From the NCBI GenBank assembly GCA_019694455.1, contig JAIBBY010000024.1, forward strand, positions 1 to 64,000: a stretch of DNA of 64,000 nucleotides, given 5' to 3'. Below the pieces are notes generated by a model that worked only from the letters and a program-made list of their open reading frames with translations, ran no database searches and was not told the DNA's origin. The DNA is from Pirellulales bacterium. Its GTDB lineage: Bacteria; Planctomycetota; Planctomycetia; Pirellulales; JAEUIK01. The position numbers were made by a program, and so were the translations under genes. This document shows, in pieces, positions 36,951 to 47,513 of the stretch. Numbering within the stretch: position 1 is the stretch's first letter; each line of letters opens with the position of its first letter.

Positions 36951-39900
36951 GTGTCGATTGCACACTGGCGACGATTTGCTCGCGCCGGCGCGCCCCTTTC
37001 GGTCGCGTTGCTGCTCGCGCTCGCGCCAGTCGCGGCAGGCGCCGAACCCAATGAGGCAGCCGGGCTGGAACTGTTCGAGTCGCGCATTCGACCGTTGCTG
37101 CATCGCTCCTGTCTGGAGTGCCACAACAAGGGCGCCGAAAGCGAAGGGGGACTCCAGCTCAACAGTCGAGAGAACATGCTGCGCGGTGGGCAAACCGGCC
37201 CTGCCGTCGTGCCGGGCCAACCGGACCAGAGTCTGCTGCTCGCCGCCGTCCGGCACGAGGGGGACCTGCAAATGCCCCCCGAGACGAAGCTCTCTCACGA
37301 AGAGATCGACGCCCTATCGCGCTGGGTGTCGCTCGGTGCGCCGTGGCCGTCCGATGCTGAAATCGCCGCCGACCTGTCTGGCGACAAGGAAGACCTCTGG
37401 TCCCTCAGGCCAATTCAAGATCACCCCGTGCCAGACGTGAAGAACACGGCCTGGCCACAGTCGCCGATCGATCGCTTCGTGCTGGCGCGATTGGAGCAAG
37501 AGCAACTTGAGCCAGCGGCGCCGGCCGACAAGCGCACGCTGCTGCGGCGACTCACTTTCGACCTTGTCGGACTGCCGCCAACTCCAGAAGAGATTGCCGC
37601 CTTTTTGGCCGACGAATCTCCCACGGCCCTGGCGACGGTTGTCGATCGTCTGCTCGCTTCGCCCCACTATGGCGAACGCTGGGCGCGACACTGGATGGAC
37701 CTGATGCGCTACGCCGAGACCAACGGCTACGAGCGCAATCGAGAAAAGGTCAACGCTTGGCGCTATCGCGACTATTTGATCGAGGCGTTCAACTCCGACC
37801 TCCCCTTCAATCGGCTCGTCCAGGAGCACTTGGCGGGCGATCTGCTCCCCGATCCGCGCGCCAGCGCCGACGGCAAGCTCGTCCTGTCGCCGCAAGCCAC
37901 CGCGTCATTGTGGTTTCAAGAGATTCACAATTACACCACCGATTGGCCCACCACGCAGGCCGACGAGTTGGAAGACCAGATCGATGTGCTCGGCAAGGCT
38001 TTCCTGGGCCTCAGCACGGGCTGTGCCCGCTGCCACGACCATAAGTTCGATCCCATCAAGGCGGCTGACTATTACTCTCTGGCGGGCGTGATCCTCAGCT
38101 CGACCAACGTGCAATCGTGCGTCGACACGCCGCAGGTGCAAAGTCGCCAGGCCGAACTCGCGGCGGCGCTTGACGAGAATCAAGCGGCCATCGACGCGCT
38201 CTTGGAAAAAGCCCGCCGTGGCCGAGACGAATTTGAGCGGCGACTGGCCGAAGCGCGCCGCGTGCGCGACTATCTCATGGCCACGCGCGAGTTGATTCTG
38301 GCCACGTTCGACAAAAAGAAGCCCATCCCGGAAGTCGCCGCCGCCTACAAGCTCGACGCCGAGCGGCTCGAGCGCTGGATCGAGGAATTCGCCAAGGCCG
38401 CCGCGCAGCCCGATGCGCTGTTGGGCAGTTGGACCCGCGTGGGATTGTGCGCCGATGATGTCTTTGGCTATCGCAAAGACGCCTTGCTCCATCGCGCCCA
38501 GCGCCCCGCCAATCCGCCGAAAATCACCCCCCTCTTCGAGTTCGAAAACTCCGCTGGCTTCGACGGCTGGACCGTCGCGGGCGCCGCTTTCGCTAGCGGC
38601 CCCGAGCTTGGCCAGCCGTATGGCGCACAGGGCTACGCGGGCAAAGGCTTCGCCTCTAGTCACGCCGGCAGCGACGCCTTCACCGGCACGATGCTCAGCC
38701 CGCGCATCAAAGTCGATCGCCCCAACTTGTCGCTGGCGTTCCTCCTGGCCGGCGGCAATCACCCGGAACGCGCCTGCGTCAATCTCATCATTCACAGCCA
38801 GGTGTTGCATCAAGACGATGGCAGCACCTACACCGGCGAGAACGACCATGTGTTCCGTCCCCAGGTTTTTTCGCTCATGCCATTCAAGGGGCGCGAAGTT
38901 TGCGTCGAATTGGTCGACGACGCGCAGGACGAGTGGGGGCACATCATGGCCGACCATTTTTGCCTGATCGATCCCGGACCCGATAGCGGCGCGGCCCCCG
39001 ATGCGCTGATGGTCAATGACGCCGTGCTGCGCGTCTTGACCGATCCCGCCTGCCGCCAGTCAATCGACTTGGCCACGGGTTACCAAACCGCGATCGTCAA
39101 CGCCTTGACCGAATGGCGCAGTGAACTCGACCGCTACCTCGCCGCGCCCGAGGGGCAACCCGAGCCCGCCGCCTTGCGCTGGACGCGCGAAGGTTTTGAG
39201 TATTCGGAGCGCAACGAGTTGCTGGCCTGGGCGCTATCCGACAATTCGTTGCTGGGTTCGCTGACCGACGCCGAGGCGTCCCTGCCAGAGGCGGATCGCG
39301 CCCAACTTGCCCGGCTTCGCGAGCGGCATCAGAAGTTGTCAGCCGAGGTCGAGGCGTCAGCGCTGGCGATCACCAGCGCCGAGGCCGAGCCGCGCGATGC
39401 GACGATCCACCTGCGCGGCGACGCGCATCGACCCGGCGCCATGGCGCCGCGCGGCTATCTGCTGGCGGTATCTGGCCCAGGCCCCGCGGTCGCTTCCGGC
39501 AGTGGCCGACGCGAACTCGCCGCATGGATGTCGGCCGCTGACAATCCGCTCACGCCGCGCGTGATCGTCAATCGCGTTTGGCAGCGGCATTTTGGCCGCG
39601 GCATCGTGGCCACGCCCGACGACTTTGGCCATCGCGGCGAGCCTCCCACGCATCCGGAACTGCTCGACTATCTGGCGACTCGATTCATCGCATCGGGCTG
39701 GTCGCTGAAGTCGTTGCATCGCGAGTTGCTGTTGTCGAGCGCCTATCAACAGTCGAGCGCCGCCAGCGCCGCGGCGCGCGAGCGCGATCCCGACAATCGT
39801 TGGCTCAGCCACATGCCCATTCGCCGGCTGGAGGCCGAATGTGTGCGCGACGCGATCTTCGCTTCCACCGGCGCGCTGCGGCTCGAAGTCGGCGGACCCA

Positions 39901-40385
39901 GCGTCAGCTTGGCGCCGCGCATCGAGAACGACGCGCGACGCACCTACGTTGCGCCCACGCACACCGCCGCCGAGCAGACGCCGCGGCGAACCATCTACCT
40001 AGAGGTGCGCCGCAACTTCGTCCCCAAGATGCTCGAAGTCTTCGATTTCCCCGAGCCATCAGGCTGCGTTGGCCAGCGGGCTGTTTCGATCACTCCCCTC
40101 CAATCGTTGAACTTGCTCAACGACTCGCTGGTCGCCGCGGAGGCTCAGCGCTGGGGAGCCAGCCTGCATGCCACTTCGTTGTCTCCCGCCGAGCGCGTGG
40201 ATCAGGTATACGAGCGGGCTTTGGGCCGACTGCCAATGGAGGAGGAGCGCGCCACGGCGCTCGCCTTCGTTGCCGACCAAACCGCCCGCCAGGTGGCCGC
40301 CGGATCGGCCGCCGCCGAGCGCGACGCCTGGATCGACTTTTGCCACCTGGTGTTCAACCTCGGCGAGTTCATCTTCGTTCGTTAA
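36951..40385 (+). CDS. DUF1549/DUF1553 planctomycete cytochrome-type protein
   Basis: From GTG 36951 the protein has 1144 residues and starts with a signal peptide (LSVALLLALAPVAAGA). Near residues 54-58, CLECH is a c-type heme-binding motif of the PSCyt1 domain. DUF1549 (PSCyt2) follows, with PIDRFVLARLEQEQLEPAAP and a second CxxCH (CARCH, about 358). Near the C-terminus is DUF1553 (PSD1) with ITPLQSLNLLNDSLVAAEAQ. These proteins are planctomycete hallmarks, probably periplasmic, and generally precede DUF1501 genes, as here. A TTG start at 36867 is possible but gives no signal peptide. Function is unknown. Confidence 0.9.
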   Translation: MSIAHWRRFARAGAPLSVALLLALAPVAAGAEPNEAAGLELFESRIRPLLHRSCLECHNKGAESEGGLQLNSRENMLRGGQTGPAVVPGQPDQSLLLAAVRHEGDLQMPPETKLSHEEIDALSRWVSLGAPWPSDAEIAADLSGDKEDLWSLRPIQDHPVPDVKNTAWPQSPIDRFVLARLEQEQLEPAAPADKRTLLRRLTFDLVGLPPTPEEIAAFLADESPTALATVVDRLLASPHYGERWARHWMDLMRYAETNGYERNREKVNAWRYRDYLIEAFNSDLPFNRLVQEHLAGDLLPDPRASADGKLVLSPQATASLWFQEIHNYTTDWPTTQADELEDQIDVLGKAFLGLSTGCARCHDHKFDPIKAADYYSLAGVILSSTNVQSCVDTPQVQSRQAELAAALDENQAAIDALLEKARRGRDEFERRLAEARRVRDYLMATRELILATFDKKKPIPEVAAAYKLDAERLERWIEEFAKAAAQPDALLGSWTRVGLCADDVFGYRKDALLHRAQRPANPPKITPLFEFENSAGFDGWTVAGAAFASGPELGQPYGAQGYAGKGFASSHAGSDAFTGTMLSPRIKVDRPNLSLAFLLAGGNHPERACVNLIIHSQVLHQDDGSTYTGENDHVFRPQVFSLMPFKGREVCVELVDDAQDEWGHIMADHFCLIDPGPDSGAAPDALMVNDAVLRVLTDPACRQSIDLATGYQTAIVNALTEWRSELDRYLAAPEGQPEPAALRWTREGFEYSERNELLAWALSDNSLLGSLTDAEASLPEADRAQLARLRERHQKLSAEVEASALAITSAEAEPRDATIHLRGDAHRPGAMAPRGYLLAVSGPGPAVASGSGRRELAAWMSAADNPLTPRVIVNRVWQRHFGRGIVATPDDFGHRGEPPTHPELLDYLATRFIASGWSLKSLHRELLLSSAYQQSSAASAAARERDPDNRWLSHMPIRRLEAECVRDAIFASTGALRLEVGGPSVSLAPRIENDARRTYVAPTHTAAEQTPRRTIYLEVRRNFVPKMLEVFDFPEPSGCVGQRAVSITPLQSLNLLNDSLVAAEAQRWGASLHATSLSPAERVDQVYERALGRLPMEEERATALAFVADQTARQVAAGSAAAERDAWIDFCHLVFNLGEFIFVR

Positions 40386-40400
40386 CCCCGCCGCAAATTT

Positions 40401-41807
40401 ATGTTTGAGCAAGACACCTTCCATCGCCGCAAATTGCTCTTCGAGTGGGCGCACGGCTTCGGCGGGCTGGCGCTACTGAGCCTGATGTCGGGCTGCGATC
40501 GTCCCGCCGCCGCGCCGGCGCCGCTGGCGCACGCCCCGCGCAAAAAGGCCAAGAGCGTCATCTTCTTGTTCATGGACGGCGGCCCGTCGCAGATGGACAC
40601 CTTCGATCCCAAGCCGCGACTGACGCGCGAGCATGGGCAGCCTATCAAGATCAAAATCGTCAATCGGCTGGCCAGCAACACGGTGCTCAAGTCCCCTTTC
40701 AAGTTTCAGCGCTATGGCCAGTGCGGCGCCGACGTGAGCGAGTTGTTTCCGCACGTGGCCACCTGCGTCGACGATATGACCATCATCCGCTCCATGGTGG
40801 CCGACAATGTGGAGCATGGTTCGGCCACGCTGATGATGGCCACCGGCAGCGCTCTTTCCGGACGGCCCAGCATGGGCTCGTGGATCCATTACGCCTTGGG
40901 CAGCGAGGCCAGCGACTTGCCCGGCTACGTCGTCATGCACGGTGGCGAGTTGCCGCATGTGGGGGTCGGCTCGCTCGGCAATGGCTTCTTACCGGCCAAG
41001 CATCAATGCACGCTGTTTTCTCCGCTCGACAAACAGCCGTTTGGAGACATCCAGCGCTGGGAAGCCACCGACGCGTTGCAAAAAGCGAAATTGCCGGTGC
41101 TAGCGCGACTCAATCAATTCGCCGCCAGTGAACTTGGCGCCAGCAGCGAGCTGGAGAGCAGTGTCGCCAATTACGAAATGGCCTATCGACTGCAAAGCTC
41201 GCTGCCCAAGCTGATCGACTACAGCGACGAGAGCGCGGCCACGCAATCGCTGTACGGCATCGACGACGCGGCCACCCGCGCGTTTGGCATCGAGTGTCTG
41301 CTCGCCCGCAAGATGGTGGAAAAAGGTGTGCGGTTCATCAATTTGATCGCCCCCGTGGTCCCCGAGGCCGATCGTTGGGACCAGCACAGCAACCTCAAGG
41401 TTGGCCTGACCTACAATTGCCAGGCGACCGACAAACCCATTGCCGGGTTGCTCAAAGACTTGAAAGCGCGGGGCCTGCTCGACGAAACGCTGGTGATCTG
41501 GGGAGGCGAGTTTGGCCGCACCGCCACGGCGGAATTTCAAGAAGGCAAAGATCCCGGTCGCGAACACAACCCCTTTGGCTTCACTATGTGGCTGGCCGGC
41601 GGCGGCGCGCAGCGCGGGCTGGTGTACGGCGCCACCGACGAATACGGCTACCACGCGGTCGAAAATCCGGTGCATGTGCATGATCTGCATGCGACGATTC
41701 TGCACCTATTGGGGATCGATCATACGCAACTGACGTTTCGCCACGGTGGTCGCGACTATCGCTTGACCGACGTGTATGGCAACGTGATGCACGACCTTTT
41801 GGCCTAG
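40401..41807 (+). CDS. DUF1501 secreted sulfatase-fold protein
   Basis: This 468-residue protein follows the DUF1553 gene by 15 bp, the canonical pair. The N-terminus holds twin arginines (FHRRKLLFEW) and a lipobox-like LMSGC. The body shows SVIFLFMDGGPSQMDTFDPK, a final NPFGFTMWLAGGGAQRGLVY and HDLHATILHLLGIDHTQLTF, all typical of DUF1501. The fold is related to alkaline-phosphatase/sulfatase enzymes, but substrate is unknown. The pair is thought to act on extracellular polymers. Confidence 0.92.
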   Translation: MFEQDTFHRRKLLFEWAHGFGGLALLSLMSGCDRPAAAPAPLAHAPRKKAKSVIFLFMDGGPSQMDTFDPKPRLTREHGQPIKIKIVNRLASNTVLKSPFKFQRYGQCGADVSELFPHVATCVDDMTIIRSMVADNVEHGSATLMMATGSALSGRPSMGSWIHYALGSEASDLPGYVVMHGGELPHVGVGSLGNGFLPAKHQCTLFSPLDKQPFGDIQRWEATDALQKAKLPVLARLNQFAASELGASSELESSVANYEMAYRLQSSLPKLIDYSDESAATQSLYGIDDAATRAFGIECLLARKMVEKGVRFINLIAPVVPEADRWDQHSNLKVGLTYNCQATDKPIAGLLKDLKARGLLDETLVIWGGEFGRTATAEFQEGKDPGREHNPFGFTMWLAGGGAQRGLVYGATDEYGYHAVENPVHVHDLHATILHLLGIDHTQLTFRHGGRDYRLTDVYGNVMHDLLA

Positions 41808-41829
41808 CGCGGACTACCCGGAGACCCGT

Positions 41830-43152
41830 GTGAGTCGGACCCTGACGCAGCCATCCGCGCCCGCGACATTGGTCGCCGCTGGGCCACCGCTGTTTCGCCG
41901 CGCGCTGGTGGGGTATTTGGGATTGGCGCTGCTGCCGCTCTTGTTGCTTGCCGACACCGCGCTGGCTCGCGCGCGCGGCTGGTCCGCCGCCAGCGAGGGC
42001 ACGTTCGGCAAGCTGCCATATTTGTTCGCGGCGGCCGTAGTGGCACTAGCCCTGCCGCTGGTGTTTGCCGGCTATCGCCGCTGGTTGGCGCGCCGGGCCG
42101 GCCAATTATGGCTGGCCAGTACGACGACTCTCGTGGCGGCGGCCATCGGCGATGCGGCCCTCCGCTTTTGGCTCCCCACCGCGCCGTTCCACCTGCGGCC
42201 GCCGCTCGCCCGTTTCCAGTTCGATCCCGACTACACTTCCTTTCCGGGCGTGACGGGGGGCGCGACCAGCGCCATCAACGCGCAAGGCGTGCGCGGCGCC
42301 GCCTGGCCCGCGCGCGACAAGGCGCTGCGCGTCTTGTGCCTGGGCGGCAGCACGACCGAGTGCCTCTTTCTCGACGACGATGAAGCGTGGCCTGCCCAAT
42401 TGGGCGCCGACCTGTCGCAACAGTTGCAGCGACCCGTGTGGACCGGCGCCGCCGCCGTTAGCGAGTACGCCAGCGGTCAGCACCTGCGCTTTCTCCGCGA
42501 GTCACCGCTAGTCGAAGAAGTCGATTGCGTGGTCGTCTTGGTCGGGGTGGGCGATCTGGTCCGCACGTTGCTGGGCCTCGATGCGGGCGCCGCGCCACCG
42601 CCGTGGTGGATCGACACGCGAGCCTTGAGTCTGGTCAAGGAAATCTGGAACGTGCGACTGCGCAAGGGGCTGGTGGTCGACTTCGATGGCCGCAATTACA
42701 CGGCCAAGCGCCGCTCACGCGAGTTTGCGCCGCCGCCCGGCTACAACATCCCCGCCGCGCTCGACGCCTATGCCGCGCGGCTGCGCCAGTTGGTGGCCAC
42801 GGCCCAGTCGCGAGGTGTGTCGTTGGTCCTGGTCACGCAGCCCACGCTGTGGGACGACTTTCTCAACCCGATTCTCCAGCAGCGGTTGGCGCTGGGCCGC
42901 GTGACGCCCGCGCCGCGCAAGTGGAAGCAGCTATTGCCACGAAATCTGCGTGAGAACATCGACCGCTTCAACCTGCGACTGATCGCCGTGGCCCAGGAAT
43001 CCGGTACCCCGCTCGTCGACGCGGCGACCAGCATGAGCGGCGAAGGCGCCTACTTCTACGACGATTACCACTTGAGCGAGGCGGGCTGCCAGGAACTGGC
43101 GCGGCTGGTCGCCCAGCGCGTGGCCCCCGCGCTCCAGCAGCGGACCAACTAG
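41830..43152 (+). CDS. SGNH/GDSL-type hydrolase with N-terminal membrane anchor
   Basis: This 440-residue protein starts at GTG and is separated by 22 bp from the DUF1501 gene. Three hydrophobic segments fill residues 26-110. A soluble SGNH-like domain follows, with block I GGSTTECLFL (Ser), a block III-like VLVGVGDLVRTLL and the catalytic Asp-His pair DDYHLSEAGC near the end. Such enzymes de-esterify carbohydrates or lipids. Block III lacks the usual Asn (GVGD instead of GxND), so activity is uncertain. Confidence 0.78.
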   Translation: MSRTLTQPSAPATLVAAGPPLFRRALVGYLGLALLPLLLLADTALARARGWSAASEGTFGKLPYLFAAAVVALALPLVFAGYRRWLARRAGQLWLASTTTLVAAAIGDAALRFWLPTAPFHLRPPLARFQFDPDYTSFPGVTGGATSAINAQGVRGAAWPARDKALRVLCLGGSTTECLFLDDDEAWPAQLGADLSQQLQRPVWTGAAAVSEYASGQHLRFLRESPLVEEVDCVVVLVGVGDLVRTLLGLDAGAAPPPWWIDTRALSLVKEIWNVRLRKGLVVDFDGRNYTAKRRSREFAPPPGYNIPAALDAYAARLRQLVATAQSRGVSLVLVTQPTLWDDFLNPILQQRLALGRVTPAPRKWKQLLPRNLRENIDRFNLRLIAVAQESGTPLVDAATSMSGEGAYFYDDYHLSEAGCQELARLVAQRVAPALQQRTN

Positions 43153-43240
43153 GCCGGTTCCCTCCCCGCCCCGGCGGCCACTAGAATTCGTGTGCGTCGG
43201 GCAGTCGAGAGTTTATCCATTGCTCCAAGGACCAATCATC

Positions 43241-45415
43241 ATGCGGCAATCGCGCTTCGCGCTAGCAAGGATCGTTGTTGGTATGTGCGTCATCTCCAGC
43301 GCGCGAGCCCAAACCCCCAGCCCGCTTGACTATCCCCAAGCGCGCCGCGCCGATCAGGTCGATCACTACCACGGCGTGGCCGTCGCCGACCCCTATCGCT
43401 GGCTCGAAGACCCAGACAGCCCGGAAACGCGCGAGTGGATCGAGGCCGAGAACCAGATCACGCATCATTATCTGGAGCAAATTCCGCAGCGCGACGCGCT
43501 GCGCGCGCGGCTCACCGAACTGTGGGATTTTGAACGCTACGGCGTGCCGGTCGAGCGCGGCGGACGCTACCTGTTCTCCAAAAACGACGGCCTGCAGAAC
43601 CAGAGCGTGCTCTACGTTGCCGAGCATCTGAGTCCCGACGGCCAATTGCAACAAGTCCGCGAACTGTTGGACCCCAACACGCTCTCGGCCGATGGCACGG
43701 TGGCCCTCTCGGGTTATGCCCTCTCCGACGACGGCAAATGGCTCGCCTACGGGCTTTCCAGCGCCGGCTCCGATTGGCAAACCTGGAAGGTGCGCAGCGT
43801 CGACACCGCCGAAGACACCCCCGACCTCGTCGAGTGGGTCAAGTTCTCCGACGCTTCCTGGACCAAGGACAACGCCGGCTTCTTCTACAGCCGCTACGAC
43901 CAGCCCGACGAGGAAAACAAGTTCGTCGGCGCCAACTTCCATCAAAAGCTGTACTACCATCGCCTCGGCACTCCGCAGTCCGACGATCCGCTGATTTACC
44001 AACGGCGCGATGAAAAAGAATGGGGCTTCTCCGGGCAGGTGAGCGACGATGGCCAGTACCTGGTGATCAGCGTTAACCGCGGCACCGCCCGCAAGAACGA
44101 CCTCTTCTACCTACCGCTCGCCGGCTTCACCGGCCAACAAGGCCCCGACTATCAAGGGCAGGTGATCGAACTGCTCAAGGAATTCGACGCGCAGTATCTG
44201 TATCTCGGCAACGAAGCCACGCGTTTCTGGTTTCTCACCGACCTCGACGCCCCGCGCTACCGCGTGATCGAAATCGACCTCAATCGACCGGCCCGCGACA
44301 GTTGGCGCGAGGTCATCCCCGAGGCGGCCGAGGTGCTGGAAGGAGTTAGTCTGGTGGGAGATCGCTTCGTCGCGGCCTACCTGCGCGACGCCCACAGCCA
44401 AATCAAGCTGTTCGACATCAATGGCCAACTCGAGCGCGAGCTGGACCTGCCGGGCATCGGCACGGCCACCGGCTTCACCGGCCAGCGCGCCGACCGAGAG
44501 ACGTTCTACGCCTACACCAGCTTCAACACGCCAGCCGCCATTTACCGCTACGACTTCGATCGCGGCGCCAGCCAGCTTGTGCATCGGCCCCAACTCGCCT
44601 TCAATCCAGAAGATTACGTCACCAGCCAGGTCTTCTACCAAAGCAAGGACGGCACGCGCGTGCCGATGTTCATCAGCCACAAGCGCGGCCTGGAGAAGGC
44701 CGGCCAAACGCCCACCTTGCTCTATGGTTATGGCGGCTTCAACATCTCGCTCACACCGAGCTTTTCGGTCTCCAATCTGGTCTGGATGGAACAAGGAGGC
44801 ATCTTCGCTGTCCCCAGCCTGCGCGGTGGCGGCGAATATGGCCGCCAGTGGCACGAGGCCGGCATGAAGCTCAACAAGCAAAACGTCTTCGACGACTTCA
44901 TCGCCGCGGCCGAGTATCTGATCGCCGAGGGCTACACCACCCGCGACCGGTTGGCCATCAGCGGCCGCTCGAACGGCGGCCTGCTCGTCGGCGCTTGCCT
45001 CACGCAGCGCCCCGATCTGTTTGGCGCCACGCTGCCCGGCGTCGGCGTGCTCGATATGCTCCGCTTCCACAAGTTCACCATCGGCTGGGCCTGGGTGTCG
45101 GACTACGGCTCCGCCGAAAATCCCGAAGAGTTCGCCGCGCTGCGCGCCTATTCGCCGCTGCACAACATCAAGCCCGGCGAGCGCTACCCCGCCACGCTCA
45201 TCACAACCGCCGACCACGACGATCGCGTGGTGCCGGCGCACAGCTTCAAGTTCGCCGCGGCGCTGCAGGCCGCCCAAGGAGGGCCCGAGCCGGTCTTGAT
45301 CCGCATCGACACCAAGGCCGGTCACGGCGCTGGCAAGCCAACCGCCAAGTTGATCGAGGAGGCCGCCGACATATTGGCCTTCCTGGTGCGCGAACTGGGC
45401 GTGACGACGAAGTAA
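43241..45415 (+). CDS. Prolyl oligopeptidase family protein (S9A)
   Basis: From ATG 43241 the protein has 724 residues and a signal peptide (ALARIVVGMCVISSARAQ). A seven-bladed propeller occupies the first two thirds (starting DPYRWLED). The alpha/beta-hydrolase domain carries Ser577 in ISGRSNGGLLVGA, Asp in DHDDRVVPAHS and His in KAGHGAGK. Members cleave peptides after proline and cannot take large proteins. The upstream GTG at 43190 would add 17 residues without a signal peptide. It is likely periplasmic. Confidence 0.92.
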   Translation: MRQSRFALARIVVGMCVISSARAQTPSPLDYPQARRADQVDHYHGVAVADPYRWLEDPDSPETREWIEAENQITHHYLEQIPQRDALRARLTELWDFERYGVPVERGGRYLFSKNDGLQNQSVLYVAEHLSPDGQLQQVRELLDPNTLSADGTVALSGYALSDDGKWLAYGLSSAGSDWQTWKVRSVDTAEDTPDLVEWVKFSDASWTKDNAGFFYSRYDQPDEENKFVGANFHQKLYYHRLGTPQSDDPLIYQRRDEKEWGFSGQVSDDGQYLVISVNRGTARKNDLFYLPLAGFTGQQGPDYQGQVIELLKEFDAQYLYLGNEATRFWFLTDLDAPRYRVIEIDLNRPARDSWREVIPEAAEVLEGVSLVGDRFVAAYLRDAHSQIKLFDINGQLERELDLPGIGTATGFTGQRADRETFYAYTSFNTPAAIYRYDFDRGASQLVHRPQLAFNPEDYVTSQVFYQSKDGTRVPMFISHKRGLEKAGQTPTLLYGYGGFNISLTPSFSVSNLVWMEQGGIFAVPSLRGGGEYGRQWHEAGMKLNKQNVFDDFIAAAEYLIAEGYTTRDRLAISGRSNGGLLVGACLTQRPDLFGATLPGVGVLDMLRFHKFTIGWAWVSDYGSAENPEEFAALRAYSPLHNIKPGERYPATLITTADHDDRVVPAHSFKFAAALQAAQGGPEPVLIRIDTKAGHGAGKPTAKLIEEAADILAFLVRELGVTTK

Positions 45416-45418
45416 CGG

Positions 45419-45880
45419 TCACCGCGCTTGCCAAGGGGTGGCGTTTCGAAACGCCCGTTCACACTTCGCGGCGGCCACGCCGACCACGATCCAAGCGACG
45501 GTCACAACGAGGCGCATAACAATTCCCTGCGGCCGGTCGTCCGGGTCGCCAAACGGCATGAAAACCACGCTGCCCGCAACGAAGCCAACACTGGCGATCG
45601 CGCAGTATTTTATCGTGCGAAAGGCGTTCACGACTTCTGGCGAGAAAAGCCTGTTCTGCCCGGCGTGCCCTAACACCTGAAATGCCTGATAGAGCGCCAC
45701 GAAAAACGCGCTGGAGGCGGCATACGCATACGCCAGGAACGGGTCGTTGAAATAGATTTCAAACGGCGTCGCTTGTTGGTTCCTGCCCTCGATGTGCGGC
45801 TCCCCAAGCAAAAAGACCAGCGCGCCGATGCCGATGAGCACAACAACGAACTGCAGAAGTCGTGTTGAGCTTCTAGGCAT
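45419..45880 (-). CDS. Four-helix membrane protein
   Basis: This 153-residue protein has four hydrophobic segments at about 7-24, 48-68, 90-110 and 120-140. The FSPEVVNAFRTIKYCAIASV segment between the second and third helices recalls DUF2975-type proteins, but I cannot confirm this. It begins 31 bp after the metG stop and probably shares its transcript. It ends 3 bp from the convergent prolyl oligopeptidase stop. Confidence 0.65.
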   Translation of the reverse strand: MPRSSTRLLQFVVVLIGIGALVFLLGEPHIEGRNQQATPFEIYFNDPFLAYAYAASSAFFVALYQAFQVLGHAGQNRLFSPEVVNAFRTIKYCAIASVGFVAGSVVFMPFGDPDDRPQGIVMRLVVTVAWIVVGVAAAKCERAFRNATPWQAR

Positions 45881-45911
45881 GGTCTTGTTCTGGTTCTACA
45901 TGAGCCGGCTG

Positions 45912-47513
45912 CTACTTCTTCGCCGGTTCGATCTTGGGAAATAGCGGCGCCACCTTGCCATCGGCGGAAAGCGGCGCCGTCACGCGCAGATCGTCGCTCG
46001 CCACGGGCCGATTGGCGATCTGAGTGTAGTTGGCCTCGCTCCATGGCGCCGCAAAATTAAAGCCCGCGTAGATCGTTTCCGCCGCGCGCGGCAGAAACGG
46101 CCGAATCAAAATCGCGGCCACGCGCAGCGCCTCGGCCAGATTGACCAGCACGCGCCGGCACGCCTCCATGTCGTGTTCCGGCTTGGCGGGGTTCGCCAGC
46201 AGCCACGGCCGCGTCTCCTCGATGTAGCGATTGCCGCTGTCGAGCACCTCGCGCCAAATGGTCTCCAGCGCCGCCGAGTAACGGCAGCTTTCGATGTCGG
46301 CCGCCACGCCACGCGCCACGTCGCCCAGGTTGACGCTCCGAAACACTTCGTCCGGCGCTATCTCGCGCGAGCCCGCCAGTCGGCCATCGAAGTAACGCTG
46401 CGCCATCGACAACGTGCGGCTGAACAGGTTGCCCAGGTTGTTGGCCAGGTCGCTGTTGTAGCTGGCGGCGAACCGCGCGAAGCTGAATTCGCCATCGCCG
46501 CCAAACGGGCACTCCCGCATGAAGTAGTAGCGAAAGGCGTCGCTCGAAAACTCGCGCACAATGTCCATCGGCTCGATCACGTTGCCCAGCGATTTGGAGA
46601 TCTTTTGCGCCTCGTCGGTGGCCTCGTTCTTGATGTACACAAAGCCGTGGGCGAATACCTTGCGCGGCAACTCGACCCCCGCGCTCCACAACATGGCGGG
46701 CCACAGCGCGCAGTGAAACCGCGTGATGTCCTTGCCGATAAAGTGCATGTCGGCCGGCCAGTAGCGGTTGAACAACGCCTCGTCGGTTCCATACCCCACG
46801 CCGGTGATGTAGTTGAGTAGCGCGTCGAACCACACATAAATCTTGTGCTCGGCGTCCCACGGCACGTCGATCCCCCAGGTGAAGTTGCGCCGGCTGATCG
46901 ACACGTCTTCCAGACCGCCGCGCACCAAGCTCACGATCTCGTTGCGCCGCGACTCCGGCTGAATGAAATCGGGCCGCTCGTCGTACAGCGCCAACAGTCG
47001 CTCGCCATACTTCGACAAGCGAAAGAAGTAGTTCTCCTCCTCCACTCGCTTGAGCGCGCGGTTGGGATGGTTCGCGCAGCGTCCCTCGGCGGTCAACGAA
47101 CTCTCGGTCTTGAACTCCTCGCAACCTTCGCAGTACAGCGCCTGGTAGTTCTTCTTGTAGATGTCTCCCGCGTCGTACACCCGCTGGATGAACTTTTGAC
47201 AGCCGATGCGGTGCCGCTCCTCGCTAGTCTGGATGAAGTCGTCGAGCGAGATGTCCAGCGCCCCCCAAACTTCCTTGAACTGGCGCGCCATGTCGTCGAC
47301 ATACGGCTTGGGCGACTGGCCCAGTTGCTCCGCCCGCTCGACCACCTTGATGGTGTTCTCGTCGTTGCCCATCAGAAAGCGAACGTCGAGCCCCTGCTGC
47401 CGCCGATAGCGGGCCTGCACGTCGGCGCCGATCTTTTCGAAGGCGGTGCCGATATGCGGCCGGCTGTTGGGGTAATCAATCGCGGTCGTGAGATAGAACT
47501 TGCCAACTGGCAT
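45912..47513 (-). CDS. metG: Methionyl-tRNA synthetase
   Basis: MetG charges tRNA-Met. The 533 residues include the class I HIGH-type motif PNSRPHIGTAF (about 16-26) and the KMSKS variant KISKS in AQKISKSLGN (about 306). The zinc knuckle CEGC then CANH is of the Thermus-like single-knuckle kind. The anticodon-binding helical domain is C-terminal (DLANNLGNLFSRTLSMAQRY). No C-terminal tRNA-binding (Trbp111-like) domain is present. It starts at ATG 47513. Confidence 0.96.
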   Translation of the reverse strand: MPVGKFYLTTAIDYPNSRPHIGTAFEKIGADVQARYRRQQGLDVRFLMGNDENTIKVVERAEQLGQSPKPYVDDMARQFKEVWGALDISLDDFIQTSEERHRIGCQKFIQRVYDAGDIYKKNYQALYCEGCEEFKTESSLTAEGRCANHPNRALKRVEEENYFFRLSKYGERLLALYDERPDFIQPESRRNEIVSLVRGGLEDVSISRRNFTWGIDVPWDAEHKIYVWFDALLNYITGVGYGTDEALFNRYWPADMHFIGKDITRFHCALWPAMLWSAGVELPRKVFAHGFVYIKNEATDEAQKISKSLGNVIEPMDIVREFSSDAFRYYFMRECPFGGDGEFSFARFAASYNSDLANNLGNLFSRTLSMAQRYFDGRLAGSREIAPDEVFRSVNLGDVARGVAADIESCRYSAALETIWREVLDSGNRYIEETRPWLLANPAKPEHDMEACRRVLVNLAEALRVAAILIRPFLPRAAETIYAGFNFAAPWSEANYTQIANRPVASDDLRVTAPLSADGKVAPLFPKIEPAKK